Shown: positions 17,301 through 23,324 of the stretch, one piece after another
Numbering within the stretch: position 1 is the first letter of the stretch
Layout of the letters: each line of letters starts with the position of its first letter
Source: CAYRJD01 sp964424585
GTDB taxonomy: Bacteria > Actinomycetota > Acidimicrobiia > Acidimicrobiales > Poriferisodalaceae
DNA length: 25,030 nt
Assembly (NCBI GenBank): GCA_964424585.1
Contig: CAYRJD010000067.1
Coordinates: forward strand, 1-25,030
Direction: 5' to 3'
Position numbers and translations under genes: made by a program
The notes under the pieces: generated by a model
Databases searched by the model: none
Told to the model about the DNA's origin: nothing
What the model saw: the letters and a program-made list of their open reading frames with translations, nothing else

Positions 17301-18271
17301 GCAGCGAGTTCGGGGTGGTGCAGAGCCAGGGCTTGCTGGGTCGCGCGTATGCGGCGGTCGGCGAGCTGCATCGCAGCCAGGCGGTGCTGGCGGAGTGCTT
17401 GCAGCGTGCGCTCGACATGCCGGGCAGACCGCTCGAGCTGTTCGCGCGCGGCGTGCGTGCGGGCGGCAGCGTGCAGATGGGCAACCCAGAGAGCGCGATC
17501 GACGACATCGAGCGGCTGGCGTCGCAGCAGCGAGGCGTGGTGACCGGCGTCGACGGCGCGGTGACGGCGGTCGGCCAGGCCGGCGTGGGCGGCCAGCCCG
17601 TCGGGGCTGGCGCGTCGTCTGATTCGCTCGCCAAGCTGATCGCCGGCCGGCGGCAGACCGCGGGTGGCTCGCAGACGATGATCGGCACGCTCGATCTCGA
17701 GGTGTCGCTGGGCATGGCGCAGCTGCAGCTCGGCCAGGCCGACGAGGCGGTCGCCGCGCTAGAGGCGGTGTGGCAGCACGAGCAGCAGGCCGCGACCCGG
17801 CCGATGTCGCTGTATCTGGCTTCGTCGTTAGCGCTGGCGTATGCGGCGGTCGGCCGGACCGAAGACGCGCTAGAGCAGGCGCGGGTTGCGCTGGCGCGCG
17901 GCACCGGCACCTACCTCGACGTTCGCACCGCGCTGCTGGCGCGGGCGTTCGCGTTTTGTCGCCAGGGCGACCGGGCGGCGATGGAGGCCGCGTTCGCGCA
18001 GGCGCTGGTCAACATCGACGGCACCGACAGCCGGCTGAGCCAGGCCATCGTGCGGCTCGCGCACGCCATCGGCGCCGAGGCCTGCGACTCGCCGGAGGCA
18101 GCCAGCCTCCACACCGAAGCCGAGGCGGCGCTGACGGCGCTGGGCGCGCGCCCGACGGGCTGGGAGCGGGCGTTTCGCTTGGCCGCCGACGTCGAGCCCG
18201 TGCGGTCGAGCCAGCCGGGCTTGCTGCCTGAGCCGGTGCCGTACAAGCCGCTCAGCCCGAACGAAGAGTGA
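14321..18271 (+). CDS. Zinc-ribbon / class III adenylate cyclase / AAA ATPase / TPR regulator
   Basis: A 1316-aa multidomain signalling protein. Residues 4-21 form a zinc ribbon (Cys4, Cys7, Cys18, Cys21). The class III cyclase domain (~32-205) has the metal aspartates Asp40 (VLFADLVGFT) and Asp84 (KILGDAIMALFGAP), Lys80 for the purine, Thr148 in YTAMGDTVNIASRL, and the transition-state Asn155 and Arg159. The Lys/Thr pair suits a class IIIb, soluble-AC-like enzyme, so cAMP synthesis is plausible. An AAA_16-type ATPase follows, with Walker A GEAGMGKT (253-260) and Walker B TILLLGDIHWAD (423-434); between them lies a low-complexity insert at ~328-372. The remainder, from ~690, is helical TPR-like repeats. 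No DNA-binding domain is visible. Starts at GTG 14321. Confidence 0.92.
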   Translation: MTLCRTCSQQVPDGARFCPNCGQLQHQTEDRRVITVLFADLVGFTGLSEDADPENVKRLIDTCFQQLVADVRAFGGTVDKILGDAIMALFGAPTAHEDDPERALRAAFRMRRSLESVSVERGLDLRLCIGINTGEVLAGALTAGGDYTAMGDTVNIASRLQEMASAGEVLVGPETRSATVNVVDYTERGELTIRGRDEPLEVFVATGELAPPGRRRSSARTPLIGRNLELGQLSAAVATAVARRRAHHLQVVGEAGMGKTRLAEEVAEAAETQHGAIVLDSMVLAYDEANPLRAVGDAIAGAAGVELDQTTEEASDTIEQLIRQALSAPAHTVEADANQLHAHGGAASFGRARGGAERSASTDERHLDSQVAEATDLILAMIGRVQATTVGAASPTGDLDARTEATFTLLSVLFAALARQQPTILLLGDIHWADDRLYRLLERLLADLGNLPFVLITTARWDLDEPRWLAPVGRHSTVTMNLDPLSRDATAELVKTLLGFAPPPAMADQLHARSGGNPFFLEEISTLLRDAGVVGSGVASTDEAGAGLDLDRPIAQLPGTLRGLVAARLDALAVTERRMIDDAAVLGRGGSRADLFALGSDGSDGAGAAALADADARAGGGEGAELSSAFQRLVDKDLLVTDGRSWWFRSDLVRDVAYQMLTRVERARRHLNIANWLASEIDNRPQEYVAVVADHYASAVETGSDLTATGSEFGPALVDLAVEWLGRAGEQAAERESHYAAERVFQRAIEMLGEADPRLIAMALGRGNARLGLRELTGARADAELARALATLSGDRLSSARGLRLLGEIAASSDEHSEAEKLLAEALERFTALGEVREAADALRLRGVALMRGGDFDRADRYLNEAHATLGHLGDEIGVAWCLENLAWLSFQRGHIDEAHERVELAISRFNDVGDRRGVAASRALLAFLLFYVGEREDAERMALEVREEVSERGDRFVEALMELLLGSISLWSGRAAGAIDRAKGAEGVFRKARSEFGVVQSQGLLGRAYAAVGELHRSQAVLAECLQRALDMPGRPLELFARGVRAGGSVQMGNPESAIDDIERLASQQRGVVTGVDGAVTAVGQAGVGGQPVGAGASSDSLAKLIAGRRQTAGGSQTMIGTLDLEVSLGMAQLQLGQADEAVAALEAVWQHEQQAATRPMSLYLASSLALAYAAVGRTEDALEQARVALARGTGTYLDVRTALLARAFAFCRQGDRAAMEAAFAQALVNIDGTDSRLSQAIVRLAHAIGAEACDSPEAASLHTEAEAALTALGARPTGWERAFRLAADVEPVRSSQPGLLPEPVPYKPLSPNEE

Positions 18272-18292
18272 CGCACCCGTGCGCCGCCTAGC

Positions 18293-18298
18293 TAGGTT
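18293..18298 (+). promoter_or_regulatory. Predicted -10 element (TAGGTT) for the B12-binding gene
   Basis: TAGGTT ends 8 nt before GTG 18307, which has no clear ribosome site. It belongs to the recurrent leaderless pattern in this window and is weak alone. Confidence 0.35.
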
Positions 18299-18306
18299 CG
18301 CAGCCT

Positions 18307-18744
18307 GTGACTGACGCTGAAACTGGCCCCGCGGCGGGTGCGGAGGCCGACCGGGTGCTGCTCGCGAAGATCGGGCTCGACGGGCACGACCGCGGCATCA
18401 AGGTGATCGCTCGCACCGCGCGCGACGCCGGGTATGAGGTCATCTACACGGGGCTGTTTCAGACGCCGGCGGCGGTGGCGCAAGCCGCGGTCGACGAAGA
18501 CGTCGACGCGATCTGCGTGTCGATGCTGTCGGGCGCGCACGAGGCGCTGATGCCGCTCGTCACCGAAGGCCTGCGAGCCGCGGGCGCCGACATTCCGGTC
18601 GTGCTGGGCGGCATCATTCCTGACGACGACGTCGAGGCGATGTACGCGGCGGGCATGGCGGCGGTGCTGGGCCCCGACGCGTCGGCCGAGGCGCACGTCG
18701 ACGCGCTGCGCAGCGCGATCGACGCCGCCAGAGCGGCGAGCTAG
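18307..18744 (+). CDS. Cobalamin-binding subunit of an acyl-CoA mutase
   Basis: A 145-aa stand-alone B12-binding domain, like the C-terminal domain of methylmalonyl-CoA mutase. It supplies adenosylcobalamin for carbon-skeleton rearrangement of acyl-CoA. The base-off DxHxxG motif is Asp25-Gly-His27-Asp-Arg-Gly30 within AKIGLDGHDRG, with His27 as the lower cobalt ligand. The SxL segment VSMLSGAH (71-78) and VVLGGIIPDDDV (98-109) complete the fold. Separate small subunits of this kind occur in methylmalonyl-, isobutyryl- and ethylmalonyl-type mutases; the catalytic large subunit is not in the window, so the substrate stays open. Neighbouring beta-oxidation genes fit odd- or branched-chain acyl-CoA breakdown. 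Confidence 0.9.
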   Translation: MTDAETGPAAGAEADRVLLAKIGLDGHDRGIKVIARTARDAGYEVIYTGLFQTPAAVAQAAVDEDVDAICVSMLSGAHEALMPLVTEGLRAAGADIPVVLGGIIPDDDVEAMYAAGMAAVLGPDASAEAHVDALRSAIDAARAAS

Positions 18745-18757
18745 CGGCGCTCCGCAC

Positions 18758-18763
18758 TAGCGT
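18758..18763 (+). promoter_or_regulatory. Predicted -10 element (TAGCGT) for the hydroxyacyl-CoA dehydrogenase gene
   Basis: TAGCGT ends 8 nt before GTG 18772, in the short gap after the preceding stop, again with no ribosome site between. Confidence 0.38.
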
Positions 18764-18771
18764 TAGCTCCC

Positions 18772-19629
18772 GTGCAGATTTCTAAAGTCGGTGTCGTCGG
18801 CTGCGGCTTGATGGGCTCCGGAATAGCCGAGGTTGCCGCCCGCAGCGGGTGCGACGTGAAGGTCGTCGAAGCTGACGAGGCGTCTATCGAGCGGGGCATG
18901 GCGCGCATCGAGCGCAGTCTCGAGCGGGCGGTCGCCGCCAAGAAGATGGAAGCCGCCGAGCGCGACCAGGCGTTGGGCAACATCGGTTTCGGCACCGAGC
19001 TTGACGCGCTCGCCGACCGTGAGTTTGTGCTTGAGGCGGTGATCGAGCAGGAAGCCGCGAAGCTCGAGGTGTTCTCGCTGCTGTCGAAGGTGATCGACAG
19101 CGACGACGCGGTGATGGCGTCGAACACGTCGTCTATTCCGATCATGAAGCTGGCGATGGCGACCGACCGACCGGCGCAGGTGATCGGCATGCACTTCTTC
19201 AATCCGGTGCCGGTGATGGGGCTGGTTGAGGTGATCAGCTCGCTGCTGACCGCCGATGAGACGGCGCAGCGGTGTCGGGCGTTCGCGTCGGAGCAGCTCA
19301 ACAAGCGGGTGATCGACAGCCAAGACCGCGCCGGGTTCGTGGTGAACGCGCTGCTGGTGCCGTACATCCTCTCGGCGATCCGCATGCTTGAGAGCGGGTT
19401 CGCTTCGACCGAAGACATCGACGCCGGAATGGTGCTGGGCTGCAACCATCCGATGGGGCCGCTGGCGCTGTGCGACCTGATCGGCCTCGACACGACGATG
19501 GCGGTGGCGGAGAGCTTGTATGAGGAGTTTCGCGAGCAGCTGTACGCGCCGCCGCCGATGCTGTCACGCATGTGCGATGCCGGGCTGCTGGGCCGCAAGA
19601 CCGGGCGCGGGTTTTACACGTACGACTGA
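18772..19629 (+). CDS. 3-hydroxybutyryl/3-hydroxyacyl-CoA dehydrogenase
   Basis: NAD(P)-dependent oxidation of (S)-3-hydroxyacyl-CoA to 3-ketoacyl-CoA, third step of beta-oxidation (or the reverse in butyryl or polyhydroxybutyrate metabolism). The 285-aa monofunctional form has the dinucleotide-binding GVVGCGLMGSGIA (7-19), then MASNTSSIPI (115-124; Ser117) and GMHFFNPVPVMGLVEVI (139-155), with His141 and Glu153 as the catalytic pair. The helical C-terminal domain holds DRAGFVVNALLVPY and NHPMGPLALCDLIGLDT. The end GLLGRKTGRGFYTYD is characteristic. Start is GTG 18772. It is probably co-expressed with the crotonase 43 nt downstream. Confidence 0.94.
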   Translation: MQISKVGVVGCGLMGSGIAEVAARSGCDVKVVEADEASIERGMARIERSLERAVAAKKMEAAERDQALGNIGFGTELDALADREFVLEAVIEQEAAKLEVFSLLSKVIDSDDAVMASNTSSIPIMKLAMATDRPAQVIGMHFFNPVPVMGLVEVISSLLTADETAQRCRAFASEQLNKRVIDSQDRAGFVVNALLVPYILSAIRMLESGFASTEDIDAGMVLGCNHPMGPLALCDLIGLDTTMAVAESLYEEFREQLYAPPPMLSRMCDAGLLGRKTGRGFYTYD

Positions 19630-19672
19630 GAACGGTTTACGACTGTCTGCCAACCAATAGGGGGAAATCAAA

Positions 19673-20506
19673 ATGGGCACAGATCGTGTTTTTGACACCG
19701 GCACCGACGACTTGCTCGTCGACGTAGCCGACGGTGTGATGACGATCACGCTGAACCGTCCCGAGCGGCGCAACGCGCTGTCGACGCCGATGATGAATGC
19801 GCTGATGGCTGCGCTGGCTGATGCAGAGACGGCGAGCGACGTCGGCGCGGTTGTGCTGACGGGCGCTGGGGGCGCGTTCTGCGCGGGCGGCGACGTGAAG
19901 GGCATGGCGGCTGCGGGTGGCGAGGGCGGCGACAGCGCGCTGCAATACGACGCTCGAGTGCACACCCAGCGTCGCAGTCAGCGTGACACGTCCGGCAAGC
20001 TCTATGAGATGCCGAAGCCGACGATTGCGGCGCTGCCCGGCGCGGCCGCGGGAGCGGGTTTGTCGATGGCGTTGGCGTGCGACTTGCGTTACGCGGCGCA
20101 GGGCGCGGTGATGACCACGGCGTTCGCTCGGGTCGGGTTTTCCGGCGACTACGGCGGCACTTGGTTCATGAGTCGTTTGATTGGTTCGGCGAAAGCTCGC
20201 GAGCTGTATTTCTTGTCTGACCGGGTTGACGCTGAGGAGGCGTTGCGGCTGGGGCTGGTGAACGGCGTGTTCTCTCAAGGCTCGCTGGCTGATGAGGTCG
20301 GCGCGATTGCGCGCCGGCTGGCGAACGGGCCGACGGTCGCGTATCGCTACATGAAGGAGAACTTGAACCGCGCGGTGAACGGCGAGATGGGGGAGTGCCT
20401 CGACATGGAAGCCGCGCATCACATTCACTGCGGCCAGACCGACGATCACAAAGAAGCGGCGCAGGCGTTCGTCGATAGGCGCGAGCCGGTGTTCAAGGGG
20501 CGTTAG
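19673..20506 (+). CDS. Enoyl-CoA hydratase/isomerase family protein (crotonase, PaaG-like active site)
   Basis: A 277-aa crotonase-fold protein. The oxyanion hole is built by CAGGD (70-74) and GAAAGAG (123-129). The two glutamates of classical enoyl-CoA hydratase are missing: GAGLSMALACD has Ser where the first Glu is expected, and FARVGFSGDYGGTW has no Glu at the second place but has Asp159 before YGG. An Asp there is used by PaaG-type isomerases, so isomerisation or another crotonase reaction is more likely than standard hydration. The C-terminal CLDMEAAHHIHCGQTDDHKEAAQAFVDRREPVFKG is typical of the family. Strong ribosome site (AGGGGGA) before ATG 19673. Follows the hydroxyacyl-CoA dehydrogenase. 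Confidence 0.9.
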   Translation: MGTDRVFDTGTDDLLVDVADGVMTITLNRPERRNALSTPMMNALMAALADAETASDVGAVVLTGAGGAFCAGGDVKGMAAAGGEGGDSALQYDARVHTQRRSQRDTSGKLYEMPKPTIAALPGAAAGAGLSMALACDLRYAAQGAVMTTAFARVGFSGDYGGTWFMSRLIGSAKARELYFLSDRVDAEEALRLGLVNGVFSQGSLADEVGAIARRLANGPTVAYRYMKENLNRAVNGEMGECLDMEAAHHIHCGQTDDHKEAAQAFVDRREPVFKGR

Positions 20507-20521
20507 CGGTCTGGGCGCTCA

Positions 20522-20541
20522 GCTAGGCGCTCACGCCTAGC
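20522..20541. terminator. Perfect 8-bp hairpin between convergent genes
   Basis: GCTAGGCG (20522-20529) and CGCCTAGC (20534-20541) pair around a CTCA loop. It lies 16 nt after the crotonase stop and covers the stop codon of the convergent kinase gene. There is no U-run on either strand, so it would be a U-poor, possibly bidirectional terminator. Confidence 0.5.
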
Positions 20542-21572
20542 AGCTGGGCGGCGCGGTCGCCTCGACGTTCGACGCTGTCGCGCAGCTGGTCTAGGTCGAT
20601 GTCTTCGTCTTGGCTGCCTTGCTGGCCGCCCAGGTAGCGGGCGTAGACGCCTTCGCCGATGCAGGCGAGCCGCCAGTGCGCGAACGCTTCGTAGTAGGTG
20701 ACCGTGTTGGGGTCGCGGGCGGTCTGGGCGGTGTAGCGCTGCGCTAGTTCGGCTTTCGTCGCGAAGCCGGCGAGGCTGGTGGTTTCGACGTCGCCGGTGA
20801 CCGCCGGGTCGTTGGGGTCGTCGTCTGGGTCGTGCCAGAACGCCAGCAGCTGGCCGAGGTCGGCCATCGGTTCGCCGAGCGTGCACAGTTCCCAGTCGAG
20901 CACGGCGGCGACGGTGCCGGTTGGGTTCATCATGTTGTTTGAGAGCCGGTAGTCGCCGTGCGCGATGGTGGGCGCGTTGGGCGGCGGCTGCTGCGCTGTG
21001 AGGGCGTTGGCAACTCGGTCGACGACGGGCAGCTCGCGGGTTTTCGAGCGTTCCCACTGGGTTGTCCAGCGTTTGACTTGGCGTTCGACGTAGCCGTCGC
21101 GACGGGCGAGGTCGCCCAAGCCGACGGTGTCGATGTCGACTTGGTGGAGTTCGCACAGCGTGTCGATGAGCGCGTGCGACATCGCTTGGCGCACCTCGGG
21201 CGTGAGCGTGGCGGCGATGTCTGAGTCGCGCACGACGATGCCGTCGACGAAGCTCATCACGTAGAAGTCGCGCCCGTTGATGGCCGGGTCGTCGCACAGG
21301 CCGATCACTTGCGGCACCGGCACGGGCGTGTTTGCGAGCGCCGCCATCAGCCGGTGCTCTCGTGCCATGTCGTGCGCGGACGGCAGCAGCGGCCCGAGCG
21401 GCGGCCGTCGCAGCACCAGCTGTTCGTTGGCGGTGTCGGTGACGACGAACGTCATGTTTGACCGTCCGCCGGGCACCAGCTCGAATCGCAGCGGCGGCGT
21501 GACGTGGGTGCGGCTGGCGATCCACTCGGTGACCGCTTCGGCGTGAATGGGTTCGGTGTTGCTGTCGCTCAT
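20523..21572 (-). CDS. APH-fold phosphotransferase (ACAD10/11-LvaA-like)
   Basis: A 349-aa aminoglycoside-phosphotransferase-fold kinase. Family blocks are VPGGRSNMTFVV and LVLRRPP (N-lobe), the catalytic loop AHGDYRLSNNM (204-214; Asp207, Asn212) and the metal motif VLDWELCTLGEPMADLGQLL (Asp226). The C-terminal part with YYEAFAHWRLACIGEGVYARYL is typical of the subgroup fused to or beside acyl-CoA dehydrogenases. Known relatives (animal ACAD10/11 N-domain, Pseudomonas LvaA) phosphorylate 4-hydroxyacyl-CoAs on the way to beta-oxidation, so a similar role is a reasonable inference; antibiotic resistance is unlikely. A GGAG site lies 6 nt before the ATG. It is divergent from cdd across a palindromic operator candidate. 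Confidence 0.9.
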   Translation of the reverse strand: MSDSNTEPIHAEAVTEWIASRTHVTPPLRFELVPGGRSNMTFVVTDTANEQLVLRRPPLGPLLPSAHDMAREHRLMAALANTPVPVPQVIGLCDDPAINGRDFYVMSFVDGIVVRDSDIAATLTPEVRQAMSHALIDTLCELHQVDIDTVGLGDLARRDGYVERQVKRWTTQWERSKTRELPVVDRVANALTAQQPPPNAPTIAHGDYRLSNNMMNPTGTVAAVLDWELCTLGEPMADLGQLLAFWHDPDDDPNDPAVTGDVETTSLAGFATKAELAQRYTAQTARDPNTVTYYEAFAHWRLACIGEGVYARYLGGQQGSQDEDIDLDQLRDSVERRGDRAAQLLGVSA

Positions 21573-21589
21573 GGGTTGCTCCAGCGCAC

Positions 21590-21595
21590 AACATA
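21590..21595 (-). promoter_or_regulatory. Predicted -10 element (TATGTT) for the APH-type kinase gene
   Basis: TATGTT on the minus strand lies 17 nt before ATG 21572, with a GGAG ribosome site between. It sits two bases from the 14-bp palindrome at 21598-21611, which would fall between -35 and -10. Confidence 0.45.
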
Positions 21596-21597
21596 GA

Positions 21598-21611
21598 TGA
21601 GCGCTCGCTCA
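21598..21611. promoter_or_regulatory. Palindromic operator candidate (TetR-type)
   Basis: TGAGCG and CGCTCA are perfect inverted halves around CT. The site lies midway in the 54-bp divergent gap and is flanked on both sides by -10-like hexamers. Size and placement suit a TetR-family dimer, a common kind of regulator for acyl-CoA genes. No regulator gene is in the window. Confidence 0.6.
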
Positions 21612-21613
21612 CT

Positions 21614-21619
21614 TACGCT
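21614..21619 (+). promoter_or_regulatory. Predicted -10 element (TACGCT) for cdd
   Basis: TACGCT ends 7 nt before ATG 21627, fitting a leaderless transcript, and begins 3 bases after the palindrome. This supports ATG 21627 over the in-frame ATG 21597, which would lie upstream of the predicted start site. Confidence 0.45.
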
Positions 21620-21626
21620 TTCAACG

Positions 21627-22031
21627 ATGGAACTCTCGGACGAGCTTGCGCACGAGCTGGCAGCGCTTGCGCGCGAATCGGCGCAGGCTGCCCACGCTCC
21701 CTACTCGAAGTTCCACGTCGGTGCGGTTGCGGTCGCGGCCGACGGCACCCGATTCGCTGGCGCCAACGTCGAAAACGCCGCCTACCCGTCGTCGACTTGT
21801 GCGGAGGTGACGGCGATTGTCAAGGCCGTCTCAGAATGCGCGCGCCGCATCGACGTCGTGGCGGTTGCCTGCGTCGACGCGCCGAGCGTCGACGACGCCT
21901 ACCCCTGCGGCAACTGCCGCCAGGTGATGAACGAGTTCGGCGTCGCCACCGTCATCGTCACCGCCGCCGCTGGCTCCGAAATCCGCCAGCACCCGCTCGC
22001 CGACCTCCTTCCCCACAGCTTCACCCTCTAG
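21627..22031 (+). CDS. cdd: Cytidine deaminase
   Basis: Deaminates cytidine and deoxycytidine to uridine and deoxyuridine in pyrimidine salvage. The 134-aa product is the small homotetrameric type. Motifs are APYSKFHVGAVAV (24-36), NVENAAYPSSTCAE (47-60; zinc ligand Cys58, catalytic Glu60) and PCGNCRQ (93-99; zinc ligands Cys94 and Cys97), giving three cysteine ligands as in tetrameric enzymes. ATG 21627 is preferred; starting at 21597 would add ten residues encoded inside the operator region. The C-terminus LLPHSFTL is typical. It is divergent from the APH-type kinase and may or may not share its control. Confidence 0.94.
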   Translation: MELSDELAHELAALARESAQAAHAPYSKFHVGAVAVAADGTRFAGANVENAAYPSSTCAEVTAIVKAVSECARRIDVVAVACVDAPSVDDAYPCGNCRQVMNEFGVATVIVTAAAGSEIRQHPLADLLPHSFTL

Positions 22032-22046
22032 CTCCGCTCCAACCCT

Positions 22047-22155
22047 CATAACCACCCGCCGCCTTACCTCGGTCGCCAAGCCCACCCCGCCACCAGTCAC
22101 CAGAATCCTCGTCGACCCCATAACCACCCGCCGCCTTACCTCGGTCGCCAAGCCC
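22047..22155. repeat. 37-bp perfect direct repeat, two copies
   Basis: Copies at 22047-22083 and 22119-22155 are identical over 37 bp and separated by 35 bp. They fill most of the 171-bp gap between cdd and the HNH gene. Sizes resemble one CRISPR repeat-spacer-repeat unit, but there are only two copies, no cas gene and no typical repeat ends. Function unknown. Confidence 0.95.
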
Positions 22156-22202
22156 GCCTCTCCGCCCATCGCGCCCAGCTGCCATCGGTGCCTCTCTGTC
22201 GC

Positions 22203-22538
22203 CTAGCGACGTTCGCGCCCCTTGTCGCCACCTGGCGGACCGAGGTAGCGATTGTGGACTCTGCAACGGTCTGAGGTGCCCTTGCTGCGATTGCAGGTGC
22301 GGCAGAGTGGTTGGCGATTGCGTGGACTGTCTTGGTGCCCGCCTCCTGCTTTGGGGATGACGTGGTCGCTTTCGATGTTTTCGGTAGAGCCGCAGCAGAC
22401 GCACTTCCCCTTGGTAGAACGGCGCGGTCTCTCTGGCACCCAGGTGCCGTAGCCACCTTCCTTAAGCCGGAAGAGCTGTCGGGCAACTCGGATGGCGTCC
22501 GCCAGCAGCTGCCAACGCTTGCCGCTTGTGCTCGCCAT
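22203..22538 (-). CDS. HNH endonuclease domain protein
   Basis: A 111-aa protein with a compact HNH nuclease. Zinc cysteines lie in CVCCG (Cys46, Cys49) and LCRTCN (Cys79, Cys82); the catalytic pair is Asp58-His59 in IESDHVIPKAGGG, with Asn74 and the closing Asn83-Arg-Ser-Lys86. The first 40 residues are basic and helical and could bind DNA or a partner. GGAGG lies 8 nt before ATG 22538. Such small HNH proteins occur in phage, mobile and defence contexts, as homing-type or modification-dependent nucleases; this one cannot be placed further. It is downstream of the unknown membrane-anchored protein on the same strand, with 69 nt between. Confidence 0.87.
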   Translation of the reverse strand: MASTSGKRWQLLADAIRVARQLFRLKEGGYGTWVPERPRRSTKGKCVCCGSTENIESDHVIPKAGGGHQDSPRNRQPLCRTCNRSKGTSDRCRVHNRYLGPPGGDKGRERR

Positions 22539-22607
22539 GTTGAAGCCCTCCAGAGCTTGGCGTGTCGTGTGCCGACACTCTACGGTGCCGACGGACGCCA
22601 GTGGCCG

Positions 22608-23261
22608 CTAGCGCGGACGGCGACCGAACCGCCTGGTCATCGGGCGAGCCCAGATGATGCATCGTTCTGAGGTGAAGACGTGGAAATCGTTCCCAGGAGT
22701 GCCAATTGGCTCGAGTCCGGGACGCGCGTCAGTCTCGGTGTCAACAGCGAAGTCGACGCCGCACAAGCGCACGGCTTCGCGGGCATCCGGAGCAGCGCGC
22801 CAGTCAAGTTGCACGTCGTCCACCGTCAGTCCTTGCTCCGGAGCCCGCTCAAGGCTCGCGTACGAGGTTTCGTAGCGGTATAACTTGGGCGGAAGATGAA
22901 GGAAGGTGTCGCCAGATAAACGGATCGGACACTTGGCCCCGAACCGTCGGAGGGCGGCTATGCATCGATCGCCTGTTGCTGTGGCCAGCAAGCGAACGCG
23001 ATAGCTGGTTCTGAGCCCTCCGCGTTTGAATGAGCGTTGGTAGCACGTCCATCGCAACCCCAGTCGCTTGCCTAATAGCGGTCTCGGCAACCCGGGCAGT
23101 ACTGCGTCGAACTCTTCTTGGGTTGGTAGGCGGTCGTGACTTGCATCAATCAGCGCCGTGACCGCAGTCTTGGCGCGTCGCACCGTTCGCTTGATTTCGT
23201 TCGTGTTCTTGATGAGCGACTGAAAGTGAAATCCAGCCACGCCAAGCAGGAGCGATAGCAC
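22608..23261 (-). CDS. Unrecognised N-terminally membrane-anchored protein
   Basis: I do not recognise this 217-aa protein. It opens with a hydrophobic stretch (LSLLLGVAGFHFQSLI), followed by basic KNTNEIKRTVRRAK, then a mixed alpha/beta region with several Arg- and aromatic-rich strands and scattered cysteines. One membrane anchor with a soluble domain is the simplest picture. The start is uncertain. GTG 23261 has no close ribosome site, whereas a perfect AGGAGG (23280-23285, minus strand) lies 6 nt before an in-frame ATA at 23273, giving I/M-DPWVLSLLLG as N-terminus. It precedes the HNH gene and may form an operon with it. Somewhat lower GC than the core genes. Confidence 0.65.
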   Translation of the reverse strand: MLSLLLGVAGFHFQSLIKNTNEIKRTVRRAKTAVTALIDASHDRLPTQEEFDAVLPGLPRPLLGKRLGLRWTCYQRSFKRGGLRTSYRVRLLATATGDRCIAALRRFGAKCPIRLSGDTFLHLPPKLYRYETSYASLERAPEQGLTVDDVQLDWRAAPDAREAVRLCGVDFAVDTETDARPGLEPIGTPGNDFHVFTSERCIIWARPMTRRFGRRPR

Positions 23262-23324
23262 CCACGGATCTATAGCGCACCTCCTAGTGATGCAGTTGCT
23301 GCGCGTCCAGTGATGGCCTAACGA

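Noticed and set aside
20523..21572. An aminoglycoside resistance enzyme
   Set aside because: The fold is APH-like, but the sequence blocks and acyl-CoA neighbours match the ACAD10/11-LvaA subgroup rather than drug-modifying kinases.
22047..22155. A CRISPR mini-array
   Set aside because: Repeat and spacer sizes fit, but there are only two copies, no third degenerate unit, no leader-like AT-rich flank and no cas genes in the window. Kept as a plain direct repeat.
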